From CAIVAT01 sp037139855 (GTDB lineage Bacteria; Bacteroidota; Bacteroidia; Bacteroidales; FEN-979), in the NCBI GenBank assembly GCA_037139855.1, contig JBAXFM010000001.1:1-64000 (forward strand): a DNA stretch of 64,000 bases. Reading direction: 5' to 3'. A program made the translations under genes and the position numbers. Of this stretch, positions 39,856 through 49,681 are shown piece by piece (the first letter of the stretch is position 1; each line of letters starts with the position of its first letter). The notes under the pieces are model-generated. The model was given only the letters and a program-made list of their open reading frames with translations. It ran no database searches and was not told the DNA's origin.

Positions 39856-40098
39856 ATGATTAATAAGAAAACATTGAAAAAGCTGTATGATAAACTTCCT
39901 CTGGGAAGCGCACAGGTGATCCTTGAACGGATCATCAAGAAAAACCCTGATCTCCATTTCACATTGCGGTATGTACAGGCTGTGTTGAACCCCGAAGATA
40001 AGCGATACAATACCATCATCATTGAAGAAGCGATTCAATACCTGGAAGATTACAATGATCGCAATGATGATTTAGAAAAGCGAATAATTCAATCCTGA
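39856..40098 (+). CDS. Copy 2: small HTH-like early protein
   Basis: Same 80-residue product as 1109-1351. Confidence 0.55.
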   Translation: MINKKTLKKLYDKLPLGSAQVILERIIKKNPDLHFTLRYVQAVLNPEDKRYNTIIIEEAIQYLEDYNDRNDDLEKRIIQS

Positions 40099-40126
40099 AT
40101 TATATCATCCCAAACACACACAAACC

Positions 40127-40687
40127 ATGAACACACAAATCAACACAATGCCGGCAGGATTCCAACCTGCAAAATCTGAGTTCTTTGTCATGAATGGCGA
40201 AGTTCAATTTATTGAGGATAGATTGATCCACCCATTTGATGAGATAACCATTGACCAGGCTACGACCTTGCGCCAAGAACTGGATGCAGATCACAAAGCA
40301 TTGGCCGGTCTCGATCTGCTCGGTGTCACCGATCCGATTGAGCAGCTGAAGCAATTTGTTTTCTGTCGGTTCGGTGAATTTGACAAAATAGCCGATCTCG
40401 ATGAAAATGGAATTACCCATTCTGAATACTGGGATTGCGGCCGCCGGCCTTGTGCAGCCGATGGGCTGTTGTGCAAATTCCCTGAGGTTAAATCCGGGCA
40501 TCTCACTCATCACGACCTGGTCATCATTCGCATGGTGGCAAAGGATCTTACCAACCAACAGATTGCTGCCTACCTGGGCACCTCTGTTCATACCGTAAAC
40601 AAGGAGTGTCAGCAGATCGCTCATAAAATCGGTGGGTTCTCAAAGTCGATAATCGCATTTTTTGCAGGAAAAAACAACATTCACTAA
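40127..40687 (+). CDS. Copy 2: LuxR/GerE-type DNA-binding protein
   Basis: Same 186-residue product as 1380-1940, including the three central cysteines. Confidence 0.6.
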   Translation: MNTQINTMPAGFQPAKSEFFVMNGEVQFIEDRLIHPFDEITIDQATTLRQELDADHKALAGLDLLGVTDPIEQLKQFVFCRFGEFDKIADLDENGITHSEYWDCGRRPCAADGLLCKFPEVKSGHLTHHDLVIIRMVAKDLTNQQIAAYLGTSVHTVNKECQQIAHKIGGFSKSIIAFFAGKNNIH

Positions 40688-40966
40688 ATGGATATCATTT
40701 CAAAGGGTCCGGAACTTCCGGATCCATCCCAACTCGACCTGTTTGCAATTGGTGCCCAGGAAGCCGATCCGGTTAAAAACTCCACGGTTTCGGCAGAAAG
40801 CAGCCAGGCAAACGAACCACTGATCAGATCGCCAACTTTTAACGCTCAGGTTACGCCTGAAAATGGGAAAAATTTTGATCATGCAAGTTCCCTGCACCGC
40901 AAGAGCAGGGAACTTGTTAAAAAATCTTACGAAATGAAACTTGCGGATAACGACCTCGCCAGGTAA
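40688..40966 (+). CDS. Copy 2: small early protein
   Basis: Same 92-residue product as 1941-2219. Confidence 0.55.
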   Translation: MDIISKGPELPDPSQLDLFAIGAQEADPVKNSTVSAESSQANEPLIRSPTFNAQVTPENGKNFDHASSLHRKSRELVKKSYEMKLADNDLAR

Positions 40967-40980
40967 CATAAAAAAAAACA

Positions 40981-41199
40981 ATGAGCGCCACAACCTTTTC
41001 AAATATGAGTGATCCTGACATCCTATTATCGGTTCAGGCATATACAATAATGAAATTAGATTTGGAGAATAAGTTGCTTCTCTATGGTGATCGGCCTAAA
41101 TATCTTGATGAATCAGAATCCGCAAAAAACAAGATTGCCCGTCTCAATCAGCTGGTTGATGCTTTACAGAATGAATGGACTAAACGTGATAATTCATAA
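40981..41199 (+). CDS. Copy 2: small early protein
   Basis: Same 72-residue product as 2234-2452. Confidence 0.55.
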   Translation: MSATTFSNMSDPDILLSVQAYTIMKLDLENKLLLYGDRPKYLDESESAKNKIARLNQLVDALQNEWTKRDNS

Positions 41200-41203
41200 T
41201 CCT

Positions 41204-41689
41204 ATGCAGATGTTTGACCTTAAATCGTTCGAAGTGTGCCCGCAAACCGGAATCACTTCTTTTGAGATGACCTGGGATCTCGGTCATGGTGTTAAATCTG
41301 ACCGTGGAAGCTTTGTCGACCGGACGGATGCTGAAAAGTACGTTCTGTCATCAAAACGCAGCTATATCCTGCTAATGTTCTCAAAATTCGTTGTGCATTC
41401 CCGGGTTCTGTTTGAAACCGGCCACCATGATTTCTATCGCAAAGAGTCGAAGCTCGCTTCTTTAGACCGTTGCATAAAGTACAATTCATGGTTACAGGAC
41501 AAGAAGCTCGAGGAGATTTGCAAGGTAATCCTTGCCCTGGAGGAAGACCTGCACAAAATACTGCCATCCCCGGCTAATCCATCGCATTCCTCCAGCGAAA
41601 GCAAGATCATCGACATGATCCTTTTTTGCAAGAAAGAGCTGCAGAACTATCCCAAAAATCAAAATCATCAATTAACCCGCGAAAAATGA
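41204..41689 (+). CDS. Copy 2: early protein of unknown function
   Basis: Same 161-residue product as 2457-2942. Confidence 0.6.
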   Translation: MQMFDLKSFEVCPQTGITSFEMTWDLGHGVKSDRGSFVDRTDAEKYVLSSKRSYILLMFSKFVVHSRVLFETGHHDFYRKESKLASLDRCIKYNSWLQDKKLEEICKVILALEEDLHKILPSPANPSHSSSESKIIDMILFCKKELQNYPKNQNHQLTREK

Positions 41690-42090
41690 AAGAAGAATTG
41701 AATTATACAACGCCAAAAACATCGAAGGAAATATCCGAATTAGGGATCAGGTGGAAAGCCTCAAAGTACTGGGCCTTTGTTCCCGGTCAAAATCATTTTA
41801 TCCTTAAAAACAAAGGAGAATATTTTCAAAAGGCTTTCCCGGCCTACAATATGACTGAACTCGGGCACATGATCCCGTTCGGTTTTTTCAATGAAATGAA
41901 GATCCATAAGTATCTCAACGGATACTTCAAGTTAAAAATGAGTGACGGGAAATGGAGAACGTTTACCAGTGAAGCCGAAGCCAGGGCAAGGTACCTGATC
42001 GATCTGATCACCATCGGAAAAGTCACCATTGATGATCCTGCCAAAAAAGCACAGGTTTCTGATAAACATCTTCCTCCAGTTAAAGATTAA
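41686..42090 (+). CDS. Copy 2: early protein of unknown function
   Basis: Same 134-residue product as 2939-3343, with the same ATGA overlap. Confidence 0.55.
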   Translation: MKEELNYTTPKTSKEISELGIRWKASKYWAFVPGQNHFILKNKGEYFQKAFPAYNMTELGHMIPFGFFNEMKIHKYLNGYFKLKMSDGKWRTFTSEAEARARYLIDLITIGKVTIDDPAKKAQVSDKHLPPVKD

Positions 42091-42114
42091 CCACTCATTT
42101 TTCTGCCATAATTT

Positions 42115-45100
42115 ATGAAGATCACCCAGGATTGCATTCAACGTATTTTATCAGTCGTAAAGGTAGAAGAGGTCATATCTGACTTCTGCAAGCTCGAAAG
42201 AAGCGGGGCGAGTCTTTATACCAAGTGCCCCAAGTGCGGCAAGTCAGGCAAAGGAAAAGGGCTGATCGTGACACCGGCGCAGGGTATCTACAAGTGCTTC
42301 TCCTGCGAGTACGGTGGAACGTCACCGATCAACTTCATCATGGATATGAAAAATACCTCATATCCTGATGCAATCAAGTACCTGGCCGAAAAATACAATG
42401 TGCTGCTGGAATATGAAGAAAAGCCAAAGGGACCGCAGGTAAAGAACGGCGTGAAGGAACTTACTTTTCGCGACCGGCAGCTCGCCTCCAGCGGACTTTC
42501 GGATGCTGATCAAAAGGCCACTGTTGTCATCGATGAGAATACCCAAAAGGTGGTTGATGTTTTTGAAACCGGCACCAGGGATCAGTATGGGAAGATCGCA
42601 CCAGGTGATGACATGATCATCTGGTATTACGACCTCGAGGGCAAGCCGGTCATGTTTACCAGGCCAAAAGGGAACAAGCAGGAACACCTATTCAGGATCC
42701 GGTGGCAAAATCCGGATCTGCATCATGACAAGAGCGGCCGCCCGATGAAATATTCATCGCCATCCGGATCCGGATCCCACCTGTTCTTCCCGGAAGAGAT
42801 TCGGGAAGCTTACCGCAATCGGCGCGTGATCAAAAGGCTGTTCATCCAGGAAGGGGAGAAGAAAGCCGTGAAGGCCTGCAAGCATGGCCTTACATCTGTG
42901 GGAGTGATGGGTATCCAGAACATCGGGCACAACAATAAACTGCCCTACGAGCTGCAGCTGATCGTTCAGGCATGTAAAGTCGAAGAGGTGATATTTCTGA
43001 TCGATGCCGATTGGGATGCCCTGAGCAACGACCTGAAGCCGGGATCCCGGGTTGATCAGCGCCCATATTCCTTTTATTGGGCTGTACGGAACTTCCGCGA
43101 TTACTTCAAAACGTTCATCAACCTGGGAATTTACCTGGAAATTTACTTTGCCTACATCCGCAAGGATGATAAGATACCGGTGTATGAGAAAGGTGTTGAT
43201 GATCTGCTGGCCGGCACGCTCCGGGATAGTGAAAACGACCTGTTCAACGACATCAAAACAGCGATCAACGAAAAGGATGGCCAGGGGAAATATATCCAGC
43301 TGAATAAGATCACCACGGTGTCGGATCTGAAGCTGCTCGAGTTCTGGAGCCTTCAGGATTCGAATTCCTTTGCCATGAAGTACAAGGAAACCCTGCAGAA
43401 CCTTCCTGAATTCTACATTGGCCGGCACAAATGGAAATTCGATGAAGCCGGTAAGCTCGTGCCGGCACAGCCCCTGCAGGACGATGAACAGTTCTGGGAA
43501 AAGATCACCAAAGAGGACCGAAAAGGCAATGATTATACGCAGTATCGCTTCAGGTACCTTTACGCTTACAACTTCCTTCACCGCCGGGGATTCGGCCGCA
43601 TCGAGATGGCCGGAAGGAACTATGCGCTGTGCCAGATCACAGATAAAATAGTTCAGACGGTTGAAGCTTATCAGATCCGCGATTACATCATGGATTTCAG
43701 CAAAGCGATACTGGCCACCAATAACCGGGAGGAACTCGTTGAAGTGATGGACATGCTTTATCGTGGCGGGAAAATGTATTTCGGTCCTGATTCCCTGGGG
43801 AACGTTGATTTTGTAAAACCGGTCTTTGAATCTGCCGACAAACGGCACCAGTACCTGTTCTTTAAAAACAATTACTGGAAGATCACTTCCGACGGGGTGG
43901 ATGAAAAGCCGCTGAGTGATTTGCAGAATTATGTTTGGCGCGACCGGGTGAATGATTTCGACGGTGTGTTGATGGGAAAAGAAATGATCAAAGTGAACCG
44001 CATCGACATCGATTACATCCTGGCCAACAAACTTGACCCCATGGAATATGAGCCTGTGATGGGCCAGTTCGATGTTGAATTCTCCCCTGAGGCAATGGAG
44101 TGTCATTTTGCCCGGTTCATTCACAACACCGGTGAGTTCTTCTGGAACAAAGTGCAGCACCAGAAAACCCGTAAGAAACTGGAGAAGGATCAGCGATCCA
44201 TCGAGGAACGCTATGAAACAAACCTTCACATGGTGTCGAAAATGACGGCCATCGGTTATCTGCTTCACAAATACCGTGACAAATCATGTGAAAAGGCTGT
44301 CATTGCCATGGATGGCAAACTCAGCGAGGTTGGCGAAAGCAATGGGCGCACCGGGAAATCGATCATGGGTTTTGCCATTGGCCAGGTGGTGCCGCAATGT
44401 TACATCGGGGCAAAGTCAAAGGACCTGGAGCATGATCCGTTCCTGTTTGAAGAAGTCACCGAGAAAACAGATAACATCTTCATGGACGACGTTCGCGCCA
44501 ACATCGACTTCGAATTCTTCTTCCCGATCATCACCGGCAAGCTGATGGTGAACGTGAAGGGTGTCAAGCGCTGGACCATTTCCGAGCGTGAAACCCCGAA
44601 GATATTCATCACAACAAATCATGCCATCAACGGAAGCAGCGCATCATTCAAGGACCGGCAGGCGCTGATCGCCTTCAGCGATTACTACAATGAAGAGTTT
44701 AAGCCGGTCGATGATTTCGGAATCAATTTTTTCGATGAATGGGATGACAAGCAGTGGAACCTGTTTTACAACTTCATGGCCGACTGCCTGAGGTTGTATT
44801 TCCAGGCCGGCGATATGGGATGGGGTTACAATCACTCCGGACTGATCCAGCCGCCTACCGAACGCCTTGACCAGCGCCGGTTGCGCCAGTTCATTGGTGA
44901 AGACTTCTTAACCTGGGCCGGTGAATATTTCAACGTGGAAGATCCGGAGAGCATCGACACATCCACCGGACAGAATTTGAACATCGACATCCCCAGGGCT
45001 GAGCTGTACAATAACTTTTTGGAGAAAACACCTACACAGCGGAAATTCATGAACCCTTTCCGCTTCAAGAAAAAAATGATAGCCTGGTGTGAATATCACC

Positions 45101-45225
45101 ATGCTTCATTCAATCCTCAGATCTGCGACAAATTCGGGAAACCGGGTGGTGATGACAAGCGCGGCGGGGTTGAGTATTTCACAATTGCTAACGCTAAATT
45201 TTCTAACTCAACTATTTTCCCATGA
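42115..45225 (+). CDS. Copy 2: primase-helicase
   Basis: Same 1036-residue product as 3368-6478; zinc-finger, Toprim and Walker motifs are all intact. Confidence 0.9.
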   Translation: MKITQDCIQRILSVVKVEEVISDFCKLERSGASLYTKCPKCGKSGKGKGLIVTPAQGIYKCFSCEYGGTSPINFIMDMKNTSYPDAIKYLAEKYNVLLEYEEKPKGPQVKNGVKELTFRDRQLASSGLSDADQKATVVIDENTQKVVDVFETGTRDQYGKIAPGDDMIIWYYDLEGKPVMFTRPKGNKQEHLFRIRWQNPDLHHDKSGRPMKYSSPSGSGSHLFFPEEIREAYRNRRVIKRLFIQEGEKKAVKACKHGLTSVGVMGIQNIGHNNKLPYELQLIVQACKVEEVIFLIDADWDALSNDLKPGSRVDQRPYSFYWAVRNFRDYFKTFINLGIYLEIYFAYIRKDDKIPVYEKGVDDLLAGTLRDSENDLFNDIKTAINEKDGQGKYIQLNKITTVSDLKLLEFWSLQDSNSFAMKYKETLQNLPEFYIGRHKWKFDEAGKLVPAQPLQDDEQFWEKITKEDRKGNDYTQYRFRYLYAYNFLHRRGFGRIEMAGRNYALCQITDKIVQTVEAYQIRDYIMDFSKAILATNNREELVEVMDMLYRGGKMYFGPDSLGNVDFVKPVFESADKRHQYLFFKNNYWKITSDGVDEKPLSDLQNYVWRDRVNDFDGVLMGKEMIKVNRIDIDYILANKLDPMEYEPVMGQFDVEFSPEAMECHFARFIHNTGEFFWNKVQHQKTRKKLEKDQRSIEERYETNLHMVSKMTAIGYLLHKYRDKSCEKAVIAMDGKLSEVGESNGRTGKSIMGFAIGQVVPQCYIGAKSKDLEHDPFLFEEVTEKTDNIFMDDVRANIDFEFFFPIITGKLMVNVKGVKRWTISERETPKIFITTNHAINGSSASFKDRQALIAFSDYYNEEFKPVDDFGINFFDEWDDKQWNLFYNFMADCLRLYFQAGDMGWGYNHSGLIQPPTERLDQRRLRQFIGEDFLTWAGEYFNVEDPESIDTSTGQNLNIDIPRAELYNNFLEKTPTQRKFMNPFRFKKKMIAWCEYHHASFNPQICDKFGKPGGDDKRGGVEYFTIANAKFSNSTIFP

Positions 45226-45437
45226 CAGAATCTGATAGGGCGGCTTTAAGTGGCCAGGGAATCATTATTATGCGGTCACAGTGTGTCCGTGAAGGTGAAT
45301 GGACGATTTACCAGTACTTTTTGGGTAGTTGGATCAAATCACTTCCATGCGGGTGTGGTTGGGAAAGCAAAGAATTATGTGATGAAGCAATCGACAGAAT
45401 AGTATTGAAGCATAAAACATTTGTCAAGGATGAGTAA
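45222..45437 (+). CDS. Copy 2: small Cys-containing early protein
   Basis: Same 71-residue product as 6475-6690. Confidence 0.55.
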   Translation: MTESDRAALSGQGIIIMRSQCVREGEWTIYQYFLGSWIKSLPCGCGWESKELCDEAIDRIVLKHKTFVKDE

Positions 45438-45454
45438 CAAATACATTTTTGCCG

Positions 45455-45522
45455 AAAATGATACAAAAAATGTCAATAATGATACACAAAACGCCAATTA
45501 AGTTGCATAAAACGCCAATTAA
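45455..45522 (+). repeat. Copy 2: paired short direct repeats
   Basis: Same AATGATACA and AAAACGCCAATTAA pairs as at 6708-6775. Confidence 0.45.
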
Positions 45523-45532
45523 ATAGCAAATC

Positions 45533-46042
45533 ATGAAAACAGAACTTGAGATTACCCAGGATTTATTGGAAATCATTGCTGAATGCGAATTTAGAATTCA
45601 CAATGCAAGAAAGGCTATTTCAGTACTGACCGGAATAGTTTATGAAGATGGCCCATGGAATTGGGATGAAAAAATTAAAGTTGCAAATACTGATTTGTTT
45701 CATGCGCCGGTACAAGATACGCAACTACCTGTACCCCCCCCTGTTACGAAACAGAAGGAAAAGCAGAAGAGAACGTTCGCCGAAAAGAACTGTGAAAATT
45801 GCGGTAAACCATTTATGCCAACGCATAATAAACAACGCTTCTGCAGAAAAGAGTGTAATCCGAACGTGGCAAAGAAACAACCAACAGGCAAAGAAATCAT
45901 TGAAGAAATGCTCGAATTAAACCATCAACCGGTTGCTCCGGAAAAGCATGTTGACCCGGTTGCATTTAAAGCGAAGATGGATCAGATCAGGCATGATATC
46001 CCCATCCAGCGGGAACGGCCAAATGTTACACGAGGATTTTAA
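45533..46042 (+). CDS. Copy 2: zinc-ribbon early protein
   Basis: Same 169-residue product as 6786-7295. Confidence 0.65.
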   Translation: MKTELEITQDLLEIIAECEFRIHNARKAISVLTGIVYEDGPWNWDEKIKVANTDLFHAPVQDTQLPVPPPVTKQKEKQKRTFAEKNCENCGKPFMPTHNKQRFCRKECNPNVAKKQPTGKEIIEEMLELNHQPVAPEKHVDPVAFKAKMDQIRHDIPIQRERPNVTRGF

Positions 46043-46451
46043 ACGAAAGCAAATGGAAAAGGAACAGGTTAAATTAAGAATTCATGGTGTTGTGTCGGAT
46101 GTGATGATTAAATTTCATTTAAGCAATAAGCATCTTCATGCTCAAGAGATACCGCGAAATTTAGTTGTTGAGCACATGCAGTGGGTGCGTGATACGATCA
46201 TCAGGGTCCTGGATAAAATCGAGGATCCGGATGATGTAAATTCAGAGCGGCCGCCGATCGGTATCATGCCCAGGAATGTGTTTGAATACATGATAAAAGA
46301 TCAGCGATTTGCAGAACTTTCAAATACGATCAGCAGATTTCTTTCCTTCGGTCGGTTAATTCCCATTGCATGGCTTACAGAATACAACGAATTGATAGAA
46401 TATTTGAGGTTACATAAACTCAGCGAACATGAAAATCCGGATCCCAAATGA
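46023..46451 (+). CDS. Copy 2: early protein of unknown function
   Basis: Same product and same start ambiguity (46023 or 46053) as 7276-7704. Confidence 0.6.
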   Translation: MLHEDFKRKQMEKEQVKLRIHGVVSDVMIKFHLSNKHLHAQEIPRNLVVEHMQWVRDTIIRVLDKIEDPDDVNSERPPIGIMPRNVFEYMIKDQRFAELSNTISRFLSFGRLIPIAWLTEYNELIEYLRLHKLSEHENPDPK

Positions 46452-46533
46452 TAAGGAAATCCATTCTGTGGTTGACAACCTGGATGGTGAACAGGTAATG
46501 AATGTTATCTGGAAAGAAAAGGAGTCCCGTTAA
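46429..46533 (+). CDS. Copy 2: small ORF, 5' half of the split gene
   Basis: Same as 7682-7786. Confidence 0.4.
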   Translation: MKIRIPNDKEIHSVVDNLDGEQVMNVIWKEKESR

Positions 46534-46613
46534 AATTCACAGAGTTGCCTCCTGATACTCCATTTACGGATGATCGCACGCTCGTGGAACTTGTTTATCC
46601 TAATTCCTTATAA
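46534..46613 (+). pseudogene. Copy 2: 3' half of the split small gene
   Basis: Same broken frame as 7787-7866; the break is shared by both copies. Confidence 0.35.
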
Positions 46614-46621
46614 TTTTTCAA

Positions 46622-46786
46622 ATGGAAGAGAAACCAATTATATTCAGTACACCCATGGTCCGGGCAATCATGTTCGGACAGAAACACATGACCAGGCGAT
46701 TAAGCGGATTAGAAAGAATAAACCGCCGGGCTGACGACTGGGTTGGTGACAGCCATATTTCGCATATAATCCTATTCAATCAATAA
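46622..46786 (+). CDS. Copy 2: 54-aa phage-family fragment
   Basis: Same product as 7875-8039. Confidence 0.5.
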   Translation: MEEKPIIFSTPMVRAIMFGQKHMTRRLSGLERINRRADDWVGDSHISHIILFNQ

Positions 46787-46821
46787 CGGTTCATTTGCTA
46801 TCTTTGAACAAAAATACACTC

Positions 46822-47037
46822 ATGAGTAAGACAGTTGAATTATCCAAGGCTCAAATAAGCACGATATTGTCGTGCATCAATGAGCGTGAGGCTTTATATC
46901 TCAAGGAAATTGAGGTTAACAAGGATAAAAAGGAACAGGTACTGATGGTCAAAGGCTGGAAAAAGAAGCTGATCGTTATTGAGGAGCTCCAGCGCCTGTT
47001 CGGTTATTCACGTTTATCTGTTCCCGGCAGGAAATAG
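46822..47037 (+). CDS. Copy 2: small Lys-rich protein
   Basis: Same product as 8075-8290, with its TATCTTTG box at 46799-46806. Confidence 0.6.
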   Translation: MSKTVELSKAQISTILSCINEREALYLKEIEVNKDKKEQVLMVKGWKKKLIVIEELQRLFGYSRLSVPGRK

Positions 47038-47108
47038 CACCGCACCATCTCCCCCAGGTTGATCGATCTCCCGCCGGTCGATGCTCAGGATCACTTCAGA
47101 AAGAACTA

Positions 47109-47132
47109 AGCCAGGCATTCGCCTGGCTTTTT
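47109..47132 (+). terminator. Copy 2: early-operon terminator
   Basis: Same stem as 8362-8385. Confidence 0.9.
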
Positions 47133-47365
47133 AATTGGTGAAGTATGGAGCTGGGTGAGCGGCAGCGAATACAGCTCGGTACGAACTCCTTATTCATTTC
47201 TCTCCTCCGGGGTCTGTTTTCGCCCCGCCGCCCCCTTTCTTTCTGAAAAATTATAGTGCAAAGGTACGGTATGAAAATCGCAAAGAGTTGAAGGCCTTAT
47301 ACATATATATATTATTTATTAATTTATCTTTTTGACAAGTATACTTATAAGAATAATAGAAAATA

Positions 47366-47555
47366 TTCGTGCTTTCGTGCGCACTAAAATTTTTAAAATG
47401 TAACGATCTGATTTTGAGATTTTATGAGGGTGTTTTTTACTGCACGAAAATCGCACGAAAAGCACGAAAAGCACGAAAATCGGTACTACTTTTTTAAATG
47501 CATTGATACTCAAATGGTTGCAAAATGAAAGTACGAAAGCACGACTGCACGAAAA
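47366..47555. repeat. Copy 2: GCACGAAA repeat cluster
   Basis: Same cluster as 8619-8808. If it is an origin, the array carries two. Confidence 0.6.
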
Positions 47556-47674
47556 TATTTGGACTTTTTACCAAGTATGCCTGTCACTTCGCACAAACTT
47601 TTTTTGCTATTGGAATTCTGAGATTACTATTGGATTTTTGCTTAATAATTCTTATATGAAGGTACCATAAACAT

Positions 47675-47710
47675 TGACCTTTATAAAGACAACAGTCGAA
47701 CTTAATTTTA
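47675..47710 (+). promoter_or_regulatory. Copy 2: late promoter 1
   Basis: Same as 8928-8963. Confidence 0.6.
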
Positions 47711-47714
47711 CTCC

Positions 47715-48233
47715 ATGGCATCAAACATCATCATCAGGGTCCGGTGTGAACCGTACCTGATCCGGTTTCTTGAAACGCTGTACGGGGGAAGCCCGATTTC
47801 GTTTCCGAAAAATTCAAATTTCAATGCCATCCTGGATGTGTTCCTTGACAAACCGCCACTGGGTCATCACGACCCGGATCATGGTGAAAATACCCTGGCG
47901 ATCCAGTTGCCATATTTCGAGCTGAAGGATATCCGATCGTACAATTATCTCACCGAGACAAAGCAGCGGATCTTCATCAAGGAAATCTGGAAGTTTTTCA
48001 AAATAACCTACCGCCAGGATATCGCAAAATGTGTCGTGATGGGACTGGATCGCAAGGATGCAATCGAGCTTTTTATCGAAAAATACGATTTGCCGCTCGA
48101 TTGTTGGGATAGTCTGGAAAAAGATTTTCAGAGATACCTGAAACTCAGGTCAAAGAAACGCTTATTTAAAAACAATATTAGTTCCGCAGTTAAAGACCAT
48201 GATTGTCCGGCCGTTTCCATGTGTGGAAATTAG
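47715..48233 (+). CDS. Copy 2: late protein of unknown function
   Basis: Same 172-residue product as 8968-9486. Confidence 0.65.
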   Translation: MASNIIIRVRCEPYLIRFLETLYGGSPISFPKNSNFNAILDVFLDKPPLGHHDPDHGENTLAIQLPYFELKDIRSYNYLTETKQRIFIKEIWKFFKITYRQDIAKCVVMGLDRKDAIELFIEKYDLPLDCWDSLEKDFQRYLKLRSKKRLFKNNISSAVKDHDCPAVSMCGN

Positions 48234-48269
48234 CGAACATGGCGAACGCGTAGCATAAAAATACAAATT

Positions 48270-48725
48270 ATGACCATCCAGAAAAATTCAAATCTGATCC
48301 CTTCGGTATGCAAAATATCGGTTGTCCCGGTTAGTGAAGTCAGTTACCTGGGAAATACCACGGATCGATTTCATAAGTCCATTGATTTTTCGGGTAGCAT
48401 TGGTTGGACCGGGATATATTTCACCCCGGGAACCGCTGAATTCGTCGAGAAGCCAAAGGATACCGACGCGGGTGATCTGTTGGAACAATCCCTGAAATTC
48501 ATCTTCCCTGGTGAAGATGATGCAAACGTTTCAGCGCTGGATGCGCTCGTTGGTCCTCCGGTTCTGGTGAAGATCGAATACACCACCGGGGCAGCAAAAA
48601 TAATGGGCGACATGGTCAACGGCGCAAAGCTTTCACTGACTAACCAGGTTGCATCCAAGGGGGCAGGCTACCAGTTCGAATTCACCTGCTCGGCTACATA
48701 CCGCGCCTGCTGGCTTGATGCGTAG
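48270..48725 (+). CDS. Copy 2: probable virion structural protein
   Basis: Same 151-residue product as 9523-9978. Confidence 0.55.
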   Translation: MTIQKNSNLIPSVCKISVVPVSEVSYLGNTTDRFHKSIDFSGSIGWTGIYFTPGTAEFVEKPKDTDAGDLLEQSLKFIFPGEDDANVSALDALVGPPVLVKIEYTTGAAKIMGDMVNGAKLSLTNQVASKGAGYQFEFTCSATYRACWLDA

Positions 48726-48735
48726 CCGCCTTTTC

Positions 48736-48771
48736 AGTCCTTTATACCACCACTCACACCTTATAATATTG
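48736..48771 (+). promoter_or_regulatory. Copy 2: late promoter 2
   Basis: Same as 9989-10024. Confidence 0.65.
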
Positions 48772-48793
48772 TGAACTCATTTAAGAGTTTACA

Positions 48794-49678
48794 ATGTTAA
48801 ACCGCATTTTCTCCATTTTGGGCGCGCAATGGCTGATCCACGAGGATACAGCCGTTTCTTATTTGCCTGTGCTGATTGCCTTCATCAAGGGACAGGAAAT
48901 TCTGCTCAAGCCTGGTGAAGAGAAAAAGCCTTATGTGGTTGCATGGTCCGCCACCGATGATCAGATCAACACGGTTGGAAGATGGCAACTCGATGATGAA
49001 ATGCTTCCGGAAAATTCTGTGGCAGTGATCCCCATCGAAGACGTGATCTGCACCTGGGACAGCATGAGGCTGGTCCAACTGCTGCAGGAGGTAAAGGCAA
49101 ACGACAAAATCAATTCCGTTTTGTTCATCGTCAACTCTCCCGGTGGGATGGTGACGGGCATCGACCTGCTGACAAATGCCATCAAGGATCTTGGAAAACC
49201 ATCCGTTGCCCTGGTGATCGGCATGGCTGCATCAGGAGCAATGTGGGCGATATCCGGATGCAGCTACCGGATTGCAAGTTCTCCAATGGATATGATCGGG
49301 TCCATCGGGACCAAAACTTCCATCCAGGATTTTGCTGGCCTGTTGGAAAAGATTGGAATCAGCATTAAAGATATCTATGCCACACTGTCAACCCGCAAGG
49401 ATGAACAGTACCGGGCATTCAAGGAATCCGGTGATCTCGCTCCCATCATAGAAATGCTGGATTTCGTCAACGAGGTTTTTCATAAAACGATCCAGGATAA
49501 CCTGGGCATCGATGCCGGATCTGAAGTATTCACCGGTGCCATTTATTTTTCCGCAAAATCCCAGGAGTTGGGGTTGATCAATGAGATCAATTCCATGGAC
49601 TATGCGCTTGCCAAAGCCTATCAGTTAGGACTCAAAAATAAAATTCTCAATCAATCAAAATCACTAAAACTCTATTAA
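48794..49678 (+). CDS. Copy 2: S49 capsid maturation protease
   Basis: Same 294-residue product as 10047-10931; the Ser147/Lys202 candidates are intact. Confidence 0.88.
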   Translation: MLNRIFSILGAQWLIHEDTAVSYLPVLIAFIKGQEILLKPGEEKKPYVVAWSATDDQINTVGRWQLDDEMLPENSVAVIPIEDVICTWDSMRLVQLLQEVKANDKINSVLFIVNSPGGMVTGIDLLTNAIKDLGKPSVALVIGMAASGAMWAISGCSYRIASSPMDMIGSIGTKTSIQDFAGLLEKIGISIKDIYATLSTRKDEQYRAFKESGDLAPIIEMLDFVNEVFHKTIQDNLGIDAGSEVFTGAIYFSAKSQELGLINEINSMDYALAKAYQLGLKNKILNQSKSLKLY

Positions 49679-49681
49679 ACA

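Larger units (their letters stand above)
47038..47714. other. Copy 2: early/late control region
   Basis: Same parts as 8291-8967: terminator 47109-47132, minus-strand -7 box 47259-47266, GCACGAAA cluster 47366-47555 and late promoter 47675-47710. No gene. Confidence 0.8.
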